Positions 10,001 to 17,511 of a stretch of DNA of 64,000 bases are shown one piece after another. Numbering within the stretch: position 1 is the stretch's first letter; every line of letters begins with the position of its first letter. The position numbers were made by a program, and so were the translations under genes. The stretch lies in the NCBI GenBank assembly GCA_964390905.1, contig CAYMLO010000014.1, positions 1-64,000 on the forward strand, read 5' to 3'. This stretch comes from JAFGLZ01 sp964390905. Its GTDB lineage: Bacteria; Planctomycetota; Phycisphaerae; UBA1845; JAFGLZ01. The notes under the pieces were generated by a model. The model was not told the origin of the DNA, searched no databases, and saw nothing but the letters and a program-made list of their open reading frames with translations.

Positions 10001-10264
10001 GATGTCCGGGTGGCTCTTGCTCGTCAGGCGGGCGATGCCGGCGATTTCCTTGATCTCGTCCTCGATACGTTTGGTGATCAGCCGTTCGACTTCCTCGGCG
10101 GAGGCGCCCCACCAGAGGGTGTCGATGACGGCCTGGTCGAGGCTGACGTTCGGGTAGACGTCGACGGGCAGGGCCCGGTAGACGAACAGACCGGTGGCCA
10201 TGAAGAGGATGAACAGCAGGTTCACCAGCACGACCTGATTGACGCTGAACCTGGCTACCGACAT
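7031..10264 (-). CDS. RND efflux transporter, inner-membrane permease
   Basis: A 1077-aa AcrB-type resistance-nodulation-division permease of normal length: the proton-driven inner-membrane part of a tripartite export system. It has the two-fold repeat of a transmembrane helix, a large periplasmic loop and a helix bundle. TM4 carries the proton-relay pair in GLIVDDAIVVLENI near residue 400. The matching TM10 segment near residue 955 reads GIAVNDSLVLVDF, where classical HAE1 pumps such as AcrB have Lys. The pump therefore belongs to the divergent NDS subgroup, whose substrates are mostly unknown. The ATG at 10264 starts the canonical N-terminal amphipathic segment and TM1. It lies downstream of the adaptor gene (76-base gap, same strand), so the two form an operon. 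No outer-membrane channel gene is adjacent. Confidence 0.95.
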   Translation of the reverse strand: MSVARFSVNQVVLVNLLFILFMATGLFVYRALPVDVYPNVSLDQAVIDTLWWGASAEEVERLITKRIEDEIKEIAGIARLTSKSHPDISRIVIKWDEEMNARELEVAFQDLRERLDRVTDLPSEIEGPHLVRLTLAEVFPIVQVVVADETGHGERVFRQIARELRDDLADLNGVAKVVNMAGRDREIHVLLDKPALEKYGLTVGEVGAIVSRSNRNVPAGTLKLGPDELTIRAIGDVAQAEQLANIVIRKSPTGSHVRLGDVAEIKHDFERQLFGTLYRGHPCYILNVAKQRNADSVKVRNSVEERLEAWRKRVPSGIRLDMTADSTIMIRERIGVLKRNLLVGMVFVFCTLWMFIGARNSILAIIGIPFSFLCAFLFMYLIDVSINVVSVFSLVLVSGLIVDDAIVVLENIYRHIESGKPLRQAIIDGANQVMWPVCASAATTAAAFLPMLIMTGVLGKFFAIVPKTVTVALLASLFECLIILPAHYLHWGPRRGKGKGLHRRSDDVPADSSETGDAGRPSRFRRVGARLLSAYDGLLDGVLRRRYLFFACLIALSVLAFQARKLLIVELFPQDFPVFLTDVVTRPTSSLEETRRVVQQLSPVFDRFCPETIRSYHVAVGLQFDENGRVTRLPNVAQVWLELTQSEEAQRRPEAIVRRVDRALREHLVQTGDTDVQSLYLWPAQSGPPLGKPVAVRIEYHDYTVSRQIADEIKAFLGGIPGVNNIDDDLKLGHKQVRFKLKEEVASELGLTFLDVATALRAANDGLVVSTFKDPRYDEDVHIRVMYQDRYRKQIEDLSDVDIKTPLGGMVEVRDVADVSMGQGYALLRHYGGKRSVIVTADVDAETTDATRVNDAILTRFGSLAERYEGMRLVAGGQFEETHRSFASLRWAAIIGIMVMYLILSTQFRSYLQPFVVITAILFAAVGMMVGLIVNEYPFSVITAIAMVGLFGIAVNDSLVLVDFVNQERAAGTPIGEALRQSCHVRARPIILTTVTTVAGLAPMALGVGGYSKIWSPFAMAICWGLAFSTAMTLVLVPALYWIADDLKVRLSAGLRGREEGHSEEIVVASDTPPRKP

Positions 10265-10340
10265 GCTTCGACCCGCAACGTGTTTGTCGTGTGAACGCCT
10301 GCGCCGGCCGACGGGGTGGCTCGAGGGGGGGCAGGCGCGG

Positions 10341-11651
10341 TCATGGCGTGCTGTCAGTCCGGGTCGGTTGCAGCCCGGCGGCGAGGCCCTCGGGGGCCTC
10401 CAGGAGAATCGGTTGGCCGTCGCGGAGCTGCTCGGTCGCCGTGATCACGACCTGGTGGCCGGGGTCCAGTCCCAAGACCACTTGGACCTCGCCCGACCTG
10501 CCTGGGAGGTCGCGGGTCTCGATGCGGACCAGCTTCGCATTGAGGGCGTCGCGAACGGCCTCGGCCAGGTAGCAGTAGTCCGCGCCGAAACGTTCCACCA
10601 CGGCCTCGCGCGGCAACACCAGGACCCCGTCACGCCGGCCTCCCGGCAACACGCATCGGCCGAACATGCCGGCCATGAGCCGACCCTCTCGATTCATGAC
10701 GTGCAGCTCGATGGGGAACTTCTTGCTGACCGGGTTGGCCCGCGGCCCGATCCGGACGACCTCGGCCTCGTAGGTGTCGTCGGGTCTGGCGTCGAGGCGG
10801 AGGGCTGCCTTCGTCTTCGGCCGGATCAAGACCGCGTCCCGGGCGTTGAGCTCGACGAGAAGCTTGAACCTATCGACGCGAATCACCTCGCACACCGGCT
10901 GCGTGGGCCGAACGAACTCGCCCACCTCCAGGCCGACCATCGAAACCACCCCGTCAAGCGGCGACGTGATGACGCAGCGCTTGAGACGCTCGTTGGCCTC
11001 CTCGAGCTGTGCCTCGGCCAGAGCCAGGGCTGCGTCGGCCGCGTCCTTCTTGCTGGCCGCCGCCGCCATCGCCGCGTTCGCCATTCTCATCCGCGCGTCG
11101 CACTGACGCTTATGGGTGGCGATCCGGTCGACCTCGACGGGGACGGCGTGACCGTCCTTTTCGAGGCGCTCGATGCGCTTGGCCTCGTTGATGGCGTTTT
11201 GCTGGGCCGCCTCGGCCTCGGCCACTTGAGCGCGGGCGCCGTCCAAGCCGGCCTTCGCCTGGCGTTGCTGTTCACGTGTGGCGTCGACGGTCGCGGTCAG
11301 CTGCTTGACGGTCAGTTGCCGGAACGTCGTGTCGAGCTCCAGCAGCTTGGTGCCCTTCTGGACGGGCTTGCCCTCGTCGACGTGTCTGGCCACCACCTGG
11401 CCGTCGACTTCTGCGTGGACGGTCACCTCTTCGAAGGCCCGCAAGAACCCGCGGACCGCAAACTCCAGCGGCACCGACTTCGGCCGGACGTCGACGACCC
11501 TGACCGCCATCGGCTGGACGCCAATCGGTGCCGTCGTGACCTGGTCCCGGGCATCCGTGACCTTCTTGACGTACGCACTGCCCGCCAGGGAGGTCACGAT
11601 CAACACACCCGAGATCACCACGGCGACGAGATGGCCTCGTCTATGCCTCAT
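10341..11651 (-). CDS. RND periplasmic adaptor (membrane fusion protein)
   Basis: A 436-aa HlyD/AcrA-type adaptor that links the inner-membrane RND pump to an outer-membrane channel. It has one N-terminal transmembrane helix (about residues 8-26), a first half of the biotinyl-lipoyl hybrid domain (about 60-105), an Ala/Glu/Lys/Gln-rich alpha-hairpin (about 110-205), and the second lipoyl half, beginning with a CVITSPLDGVVS-type strand. A beta-barrel and a membrane-proximal domain follow. It is the first gene of a two-gene minus-strand operon with the RND permease. About 170 bases separate it from the divergent promoter of the BamD-like gene. Confidence 0.93.
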   Translation of the reverse strand: MRHRRGHLVAVVISGVLIVTSLAGSAYVKKVTDARDQVTTAPIGVQPMAVRVVDVRPKSVPLEFAVRGFLRAFEEVTVHAEVDGQVVARHVDEGKPVQKGTKLLELDTTFRQLTVKQLTATVDATREQQRQAKAGLDGARAQVAEAEAAQQNAINEAKRIERLEKDGHAVPVEVDRIATHKRQCDARMRMANAAMAAAASKKDAADAALALAEAQLEEANERLKRCVITSPLDGVVSMVGLEVGEFVRPTQPVCEVIRVDRFKLLVELNARDAVLIRPKTKAALRLDARPDDTYEAEVVRIGPRANPVSKKFPIELHVMNREGRLMAGMFGRCVLPGGRRDGVLVLPREAVVERFGADYCYLAEAVRDALNAKLVRIETRDLPGRSGEVQVVLGLDPGHQVVITATEQLRDGQPILLEAPEGLAAGLQPTRTDSTP

Positions 11652-11827
11652 AGAGGTGCGTCATCCCGGCATCAATCTTGCGGAACACCCCCAAACGCCA
11701 TTCTAGCCACTGAATCGGTTCGCTGCGATCCCTCCGACAGCTACTTGGCAGAAATCCGCTGGTGCGCCCGTCAGGTCCCGCAACGTGGATCGCCGAACCT
11801 CATTATCCTATGACCCACGTGGCGCGA

Positions 11828-11856
11828 TTGCAACCGCCCGGGGGGACACCTATAAT
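11828..11856 (+). promoter_or_regulatory. sigma-70-type promoter for the BamD-like/LptE-like genes
   Basis: TTGCAA (11828-11833) and a perfect TATAAT (11851-11856) are separated by 17 bases, about 60-90 bases upstream of the candidate start codons of the tetratricopeptide lipoprotein gene. Confidence 0.65.
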
Positions 11857-11919
11857 GGGCGTCTCGTGGGAACGACGGCGGCGCGGACGCCCGTTCATCG
11901 CCTCAACTGCCACCAACGC

Positions 11920-13023
11920 ATGAATCATCGACGGCCCAACGTGATGAGGGGAACCGGAGCTTGGCTGGCGGCAGCCCTGCTATTGGCCTGCCAGGCCCAA
12001 ACCGCCCTCGCTAAAAAGCCGCGCGTCGAGCGACATGCCGAGCGGCTGATGTACGACCCCAGAACCGGCGAATGGCTCGAACTCGCGCCCCCCGTGCCCG
12101 GGACCCCCGACGGCGATCTGGAACTGGCCCGCGCGACACTGGCACGCGGGGACAGCCGGCGGGACTTCGCCCGTGCCCGCAAGCTGCTCAGGGAATGGAC
12201 TAAGGCCAACTTCGATTCGCCCCGATACGCCGAGGCGCTCTTCTACTACGCCGATGCCGAGTTCCAGCTGGGCAACCTGATGAAGGCCTACGAAACCTAC
12301 GAACGCCTGCTGGACGACTACAGCGCGACCGAACTGGCCACCCGGGCGCTTCGCAACGAGATGGTCATCGCCCAGGTCTACCTCTCCGGGCGATGGCGGA
12401 AGGTGTGGGGGGGGATGATCCGTTTGCCGGCCTACGAGGAAGCCTTGGATATTCTCGAACGGCTCGCGACCAACCGCGCGCCGGACACGCCGATCGCCGA
12501 GATGGCCATCAAGCTCAAGGCCGATTACTACTACAGCAAGGGCGATTTCAGCGATGCCGAACAGGAGTACGCCCGCCTGGCCCGTGAGTTCCCCCGAAGC
12601 CGCTACGTCCGGCTGGCGCTACTGAGAAGCGCCCAATCCGCCTTCGCCAGCTTCCACGGCGTTCGCTTCGACGACGGGGCGCTCGTCGAGGCCGAGGAAC
12701 GCTTCGAGCAGTTCCGCAAGAAGTACCCCCGGTCGGCGGAGGAGGAGGGGGTTCCGCTTCTCCTGGAGCAGATCAGGAACAGCCGGGCTCACAAGGAATA
12801 CAGCGTCGGGCGGTTCTACGAACGAACGAAACACCCGCGTGCGGCTGCGTTTTACTACCGCAGTCTGATAAAATACTGGCCAGACACGACGTGGGCGATG
12901 TTGGCCCAGGGACGACTCGATCGGCTGGGCTACGACGAAGAGCGGGCTCCCGACGTCGAGGGCACGCCGATGCAGCCCCTGACCCCCATGGGGCCCGCGC
13001 TGCCGATGCCCCCGGGTGGGTAG
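11920..13023 (+). CDS. BamD-like TPR protein (outer-membrane assembly type)
   Basis: A 367-aa exported tetratricopeptide protein. The N-terminus has a signal peptide ending in LLLACQAQ; the Cys is a possible lipobox Cys, although the residues before it are not ideal. The body is a run of TPR-like helical hairpins (FYYADAEFQLGNLMKAYETY and similar), resembling the BamD/YfiO subfamily that serves the beta-barrel assembly machine. The tail is Pro/Met-rich (TPMQPLTPMGPALPMPPGG). ATGs at 11920 and 11944 are both possible; the second places the signal peptide closer to the start. An LptE-like lipoprotein gene follows eight bases after the stop, which supports an outer-membrane biogenesis role. Alternatively it is a cell-division coordinator of the CpoB/YbgF type. 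Confidence 0.72.
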   Translation: MNHRRPNVMRGTGAWLAAALLLACQAQTALAKKPRVERHAERLMYDPRTGEWLELAPPVPGTPDGDLELARATLARGDSRRDFARARKLLREWTKANFDSPRYAEALFYYADAEFQLGNLMKAYETYERLLDDYSATELATRALRNEMVIAQVYLSGRWRKVWGGMIRLPAYEEALDILERLATNRAPDTPIAEMAIKLKADYYYSKGDFSDAEQEYARLAREFPRSRYVRLALLRSAQSAFASFHGVRFDDGALVEAEERFEQFRKKYPRSAEEEGVPLLLEQIRNSRAHKEYSVGRFYERTKHPRAAAFYYRSLIKYWPDTTWAMLAQGRLDRLGYDEERAPDVEGTPMQPLTPMGPALPMPPGG

Positions 13024-13031
13024 ACGCAACC

Positions 13032-13562
13032 ATGCCAAGCAAACAGGGCTACAGAGCGGTCGGGCGCTGGGCGGGTGCCGCGTGGGTCTGTCTCATCGGG
13101 ATGACGACGGGCTGCGGCTACGGGGTCGGCCACCGCGGCATGTTCGCCAGCAACGTCAAGACCGTGCACGTGCCCATCTTTCAGAACAAGGACTTCCGCC
13201 GGGGCCTGGAGTTTCAGCTGACCGAGGCCCTGATCAAGGCCATCGAGCTGCACACCCCCTACAAGACCACCAGCAACAAGGGCCGGGCCGATACGGCCCT
13301 GACCGGCGAGATCATCGAGGTCCGCCAGGGCACGCTCGGCCTCGACTTCGAGACGCATCTGCCTCGCGAGACTCAGGCGACAATTATTGCTAGCTTTAGA
13401 TGGAAAGATTTGCGGAACGGCAAGATTCTTTGCGAAATGCCTACGATCACGCAGTCCGTGGACTACATCCAACCTGTCGGGGAGGGGTTCTACCAGGCCA
13501 GCGAGGAGGCCCTCAACGACTTGGCCGAACGGATCGTCGAGAAGATGGAAAAACCGTGGTAA
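13032..13562 (+). CDS. LptE-like LPS-assembly lipoprotein
   Basis: A 176-aa lipoprotein with a clear lipobox (MTTGCGYG, Cys near residue 31). The mature region has the LptE (LPS-assembly lipoprotein, RlpB) pattern: CGYGVG, then VKTVHVPIFQNKDFRRGLE, TEALIKAIE, and a later strand with LTGEIIEV. LptE plugs the LptD channel that places lipopolysaccharide in the outer leaflet. The C-terminus EEALNDLAERIVEKMEKPW is a helix typical of the family. The ATG at 13032 is eight bases after the stop of the BamD-like gene, so the two are co-transcribed from the promoter near 11850. Although family sequence identity is low, the combination of lipobox, length and strand pattern makes the assignment likely. 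Confidence 0.78.
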   Translation: MPSKQGYRAVGRWAGAAWVCLIGMTTGCGYGVGHRGMFASNVKTVHVPIFQNKDFRRGLEFQLTEALIKAIELHTPYKTTSNKGRADTALTGEIIEVRQGTLGLDFETHLPRETQATIIASFRWKDLRNGKILCEMPTITQSVDYIQPVGEGFYQASEEALNDLAERIVEKMEKPW

Positions 13563-13618
13563 CGCTCCTATTATTCTGAGCCGATAACGACTTAGCGGTG
13601 CGTGGAGACAAACCGCTG

Positions 13619-15631
13619 ATGCCCGAGCCGAACGACAACCGAAACGATCCTCGCCCGGATGGCGGCAAGGGCGGCCCCCCGATCCGCGTCAGCCGCGGAA
13701 TCTTCGGGTGGATCGTCTTCATCGGCTTCGCCCTCATTCTCGTCTACCTGCTCTCCAACCAGATGGGCAACGTTAAGGAGATGCGGCTCAGTGCCTTCGA
13801 GACGCATCTGGAGAACGGGAACGTCCAGGAGCTCGTCATCAAGGACGACCTGCTGGTCGGCAAGCTCAAGAAGCCCGACGTCTCGCTCGACAACGCCCGC
13901 GAGTTCGAGGTCCGGGTCCGTCGCGAATATTTAGAGGTATTATATCCCAAACTTAGGAAGTACGTCGACGACTACTGGGACGACACCAGCAGCAGCATGT
14001 TCTGGACGGCGATCTTCCCGCTGATCCCGTGGCTGCTGATCCTGGCCTTCATCTGGTTCTTCGTCTTCCGTCAGCTCCGGCAGGCCGGCGGCGGGGCGGG
14101 GATGCTGGGCAACTTCGGTCGGTCCAAGCACCGCGTGGCGGCCAAGGAACAGACCGGCGTGACCTTCGCGGACGTGGCCGGCATCGATGAGTCGAAGGAA
14201 GAAGTCACCGAGATCATCGAGTTCCTCAAGAACCCCAAGCGGTTCCAGCGCCTGGGCGGTCGGATCCCGCGCGGCGTGCTGCTGGTGGGCGAGCCGGGGT
14301 GCGGCAAGACGCTGCTGGCCAAGGCCATTGCGGGCGAGGCCGACGTCCCGTTCTTCAGCATCAGCGGGTCGGACTTCGTCGAGATGTTCGTCGGCGTGGG
14401 CGCCAGCCGCGTTCGGGACCTGTTCAAGCAGGCCAAGGAGAACTCCCCCTGCATCATCTTCCTGGACGAGATCGACGCGGTCGGTCGTCGGCGTGGGGCG
14501 AACTACAACGGCGGGGGACATGACGAGCGCGAGCAGACGCTCAACGCCATCCTTGTCGAAATGGACGGGTTCGAGACGTCCGACCAGATCATCGTGATCG
14601 CTGCGACCAACCGGGTGGACGTGCTCGATCCGGCGTTGGTCCGTCCCGGTCGGTTCGACCGGCAGGTCTTCGTGCCGCTGCCCGACATCAAGGGCCGGAT
14701 GGAGATCCTCAAGATCTACGCCAAGAAGATCAAGCTCGGGCCCGACGCCGACCTGCATCGGCTGGCTCGTGGGACGCCGATGTTCAGCGGCGCGGACCTG
14801 GCGGCCATCATCAACGAAGCGGCGCTGCTGGCGACGATGGGGAACAAGGAGTACGTCGAGCAGGAGGACCTCGAGGAGGCCCGCGACAAGATCCGCTGGG
14901 GCCGGGCCAAGAAGAGCCGCGTCGTCGACGAGAAGGAGAAGATCGCCACCGCGTGGCACGAGGCCGGCCACGCGTTGGTCCAGGCGCTGCTGCCCGAGAC
15001 CGATCCCATCCACAAGGTGAGCATCATTCCTCGGGGTCCGATGGGCGGCGCGACGATGAGCCTGCCCGAGAAGGACCGACAGACCTACGCCCGCAAGTAC
15101 CTGCTGCAGACCGCGCGGGTCCTGTGCGGCGGTCGGGTCGCCGAGGAGCTGGCCGTCGACGACCTGTCCACCGGGGCGGCCGCCGACATCCGCCAGGTGA
15201 CCGACATCGCCCGTCGGATGGTCACCGAGTGGGGGATGAACGAGGAGGTCGGGTTCGTCTACTACGGCGACGAGGATTCCCGGCCGAGCATTCTGGAGTT
15301 GCCCGGGGCGCGGGAGTATTCGGAGACGACCGCCCAGCTCATCGATCGCGAGGCCAAGAAGATCGTTGACGAGGCCTACCAAGACACCGAGCAGCTCATC
15401 CAGGAGAACCGCGAGAAGCTCAAGGCGATCGCCGAGGCGCTGCTGAAGTACGAGACGCTCGACGGCGAGGACGTCGACCGGCTGATCCGCGGCGACAAGC
15501 TGGACAAACCCACGCTGACCGACCTGCTCGACGCCGAGCGCGCCCCGGAGGCCCGCCCCATCAAGGCCGCCCCCGAGCCTCCCCCCGAACCCGACCTCGG
15601 CGGCGCCCTGCCGCAACCGGGGATGGGATAG
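13619..15631 (+). CDS. ftsH: ATP-dependent zinc metalloprotease FtsH
   Basis: A 670-aa membrane-bound AAA+ protease that degrades misfolded and regulatory membrane and cytosolic proteins. Two transmembrane helices (about residues 20-42 and 122-145) flank a periplasmic domain. The AAA module has Walker A GEPGCGKT at 224-231, Walker B IIFLDEIDAV near 277-286, and the second region of homology with RVDVLDPALVRPGRFDR. The zinc site is HEAGH with His447. The C-terminus is Pro/Glu-rich and variable, as is usual. A GTG at 13598 is in frame, but the ATG at 13619 has a GGAG 11 bases upstream and is preferred. It follows the LptE-like gene by 57 bases on the same strand; FtsH controls LPS synthesis in other bacteria, so the proximity may be meaningful. 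Confidence 0.97.
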   Translation: MPEPNDNRNDPRPDGGKGGPPIRVSRGIFGWIVFIGFALILVYLLSNQMGNVKEMRLSAFETHLENGNVQELVIKDDLLVGKLKKPDVSLDNAREFEVRVRREYLEVLYPKLRKYVDDYWDDTSSSMFWTAIFPLIPWLLILAFIWFFVFRQLRQAGGGAGMLGNFGRSKHRVAAKEQTGVTFADVAGIDESKEEVTEIIEFLKNPKRFQRLGGRIPRGVLLVGEPGCGKTLLAKAIAGEADVPFFSISGSDFVEMFVGVGASRVRDLFKQAKENSPCIIFLDEIDAVGRRRGANYNGGGHDEREQTLNAILVEMDGFETSDQIIVIAATNRVDVLDPALVRPGRFDRQVFVPLPDIKGRMEILKIYAKKIKLGPDADLHRLARGTPMFSGADLAAIINEAALLATMGNKEYVEQEDLEEARDKIRWGRAKKSRVVDEKEKIATAWHEAGHALVQALLPETDPIHKVSIIPRGPMGGATMSLPEKDRQTYARKYLLQTARVLCGGRVAEELAVDDLSTGAAADIRQVTDIARRMVTEWGMNEEVGFVYYGDEDSRPSILELPGAREYSETTAQLIDREAKKIVDEAYQDTEQLIQENREKLKAIAEALLKYETLDGEDVDRLIRGDKLDKPTLTDLLDAERAPEARPIKAAPEPPPEPDLGGALPQPGMG

Positions 15632-15655
15632 CCGCATCCCCCAGATCGGTTCGTC

Positions 15656-17116
15656 TCAGCCCCGTCGTCTCACCCAAGCCGAGATGCCCAGCACAGCCAG
15701 TGTCATCGGCAGCATGGGTGCCGCGCCGCTCCCGCACGGCGGCTTCTCGTCTGCCCCCATGTCGACCCGTCCGTTCATCACCCGCTTCTGCCCGTCGATG
15801 TCGGTCTGCCCCGAGTAGTCCGTATTCGGGTCATTGGGATCTGTTGGCCTGCCCGCATTGATGCATCGCGAGTGGGCGCCAAGGTGATAGTCGTTGTCTT
15901 CCCAGGTATTGGGGTCTCCGTCTGGACCGTTGGGGTCGACGAAGCACGGGCCGGCCTCGATATTCCCCTCGCCCGGCCATCCCCCCTGCACATCGCTGTA
16001 GGTAACCACGATCTGCCCACCATAGTTGTCCACGAGGTTCTGATTTCCCCAGGCGATGCAGTTGGCGAGGTCGATCGTCCCGTAGAGGACGGTGATGAGC
16101 CCCCAGTCGTTCCCAGCAACGGTACAGTTCTCGATCATGGCGTAGCCGCCAAGGCAACCAATGCCCTGTAAGTGCCCTGTGACGAGGCAGTTCGTGACGG
16201 TCAGATCGCCTCCCAAGCAGCCGATTCCCCCGCCCCCAGGGCTGCCCGTGTTGGCGCTGATCGTGCAGTTAGCAATAGTCGCACTGCTCGACTCGCACCA
16301 GACACCTGCGCCACCCACGGCGCCACCATCATTTCCAGTGATCGTGCAGTTGGTGACAATCGCGCACGTCCCCTCACTCAGCTGGATGGCAGCGCTTCCA
16401 GTCTCGCCGCTGTCCTCCGTGCACGTGTTGCCCGAGACTGTGCAATAGGAAATCGTGGGCGTGCCCGGCCAGCCGCACCAAATCGCCATTCCCCCTTCGT
16501 CGGCCGAATTCTGAGTGAAGGTGCAGTGGGTGATGGTCGGGCTCTCGCCCACCCAACAGATGGCGCCCCCTTTGTGCTGAGAGGAGTTGCCCGTGAAGGT
16601 GCACCCCGTGATGGTCGCGTCCCCTGCACCGAATATCGCGCCCCCGTCGTCGTCGCTCCGATTCCCCACGAACGTGCAGTTGTAGATCGTGGGACTGCCC
16701 CCCATGCATTGGATAGCCCCTCCATCGTCAGGGCAATGTCCGTTGATGATCGTGAGCCCAGCGACAACGGTGCCCGGCCCGTCCGGGGGCAAGAACCCAA
16801 ACGCCGGCACCCCATAGTCCGGGTCACAGGGATCGTCCGGCCCGCACTTGATGACGGTCGCGGCGACGATGTTGGGGTCGTTCGGGTCCTGGCTGCGAAC
16901 CGTGATCGCCTTGCCTTCGAACTGGATGTCGCAGTTGCCGGTCCCTTCGTACGTGCCTGGGGCGACGATGACCTCATCCCCATCGGTGCCGGCATCGATC
17001 GCGGCCTGGATCGTCGGGTAGTTCGGCGTTGGCACGTGCAGCTCGTCAGCGAGGACTGGCACATGAAGCAGACAAAACCAAGGCACAGCCAAAACCACTC
17101 TGGCTCGCACGTTCAT
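15656..17116 (-). CDS. secreted right-handed beta-helix protein with C-terminal sorting-like tail
   Basis: A 486-aa exported protein. A signal peptide (about residues 1-23) is followed by the opening common to pectate-lyase-like parallel beta-helices, YPTIQAAIDAGTDGDEVIVAPGTYEG. The core is a long series of coils of the form ITNCTITGN, MIENCTVAGND and ITHCTFTQNS, typical of polymorphic outer-membrane/choice-of-anchor-type proteins in planctomycetes. Clusters of DPNDPN repeats are seen near both ends. The C-terminus, CGSGAAP, a hydrophobic stretch of about 16 residues, then RRRG, looks like an exosortase- or MYXO-type sorting tail, although the usual PEP or CGC signature is not exact. It probably sits at the cell surface and binds or processes polysaccharide. 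It converges with ftsH (24-base gap). Confidence 0.8.
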   Translation of the reverse strand: MNVRARVVLAVPWFCLLHVPVLADELHVPTPNYPTIQAAIDAGTDGDEVIVAPGTYEGTGNCDIQFEGKAITVRSQDPNDPNIVAATVIKCGPDDPCDPDYGVPAFGFLPPDGPGTVVAGLTIINGHCPDDGGAIQCMGGSPTIYNCTFVGNRSDDDGGAIFGAGDATITGCTFTGNSSQHKGGAICWVGESPTITHCTFTQNSADEGGMAIWCGWPGTPTISYCTVSGNTCTEDSGETGSAAIQLSEGTCAIVTNCTITGNDGGAVGGAGVWCESSSATIANCTISANTGSPGGGGIGCLGGDLTVTNCLVTGHLQGIGCLGGYAMIENCTVAGNDWGLITVLYGTIDLANCIAWGNQNLVDNYGGQIVVTYSDVQGGWPGEGNIEAGPCFVDPNGPDGDPNTWEDNDYHLGAHSRCINAGRPTDPNDPNTDYSGQTDIDGQKRVMNGRVDMGADEKPPCGSGAAPMLPMTLAVLGISAWVRRRG

Positions 17117-17511
17117 CCGAGAGCTCCCTTCCCTTACGACGGCGGGTCGAGCGACGCTCCTGAACGGCGCGTCGCGTTCAGACGATGGCTGACCTTAAGT
17201 TTAGCGGGGGCCGATGGATTTGAGAAGGGGGACATCGGCGAACAAGTGCCCCAGGGCGCATCCGGAGAATCGCCGCCGCGTTTCCGGGTCCGAACGAGGG
17301 TGCCCGAGCCGCGGGATTCATCCCGCGCGGTCCAGTTGCCGCGCGGGATGAATCCCGCGGCTCGGGCGTGCGCCCAGGAACGGCGTCAATGCAACGGAAG
17401 ATCGGATGCACCCAGTGCCCCAGCATTACACCCTTCGCGCGCTCGTGGTGTGACGTGGCCTTCGTGAATGTGGCGACCGACGCCTCCCGTGCGAGGCTCT
17501 GGGCGCCAGAC
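17117..17511. other. intergenic region with a large palindrome
   Basis: Nearly 400 bases between two minus-strand genes. It holds the long perfect inverted repeat annotated separately. The rest has no coding frame of protein-like composition. The strip just upstream of the beta-helix gene should carry its promoter, but no clear -35/-10 pair was seen. Confidence 0.4.
17302..17367. repeat. perfect 29-bp inverted repeat (cruciform-capable element)
   Basis: The left arm, 17302-17330, begins GCCCGAGCCGCGGGATTCAT. The right arm, 17339-17367, is its exact reverse complement, with an 8-base loop (17331-17338). Each arm also contains an internal near-palindrome, GCGGGAT-TC-ATCCCGC, so the element can fold into more than one structure. 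It lies outside genes. It resembles REP/MITE-like extragenic elements. No target-site duplication was identified. Confidence 0.85.

Noticed and set aside
13940..15637. Long open frame (565 codons) on the minus strand opposite ftsH
   Set aside because: It is the mirror of a well supported gene; GC-rich sequence produces long antisense frames. The composition (Leu/Gln/Asp/Val/Arg-rich, no motif) is that of an antisense shadow.
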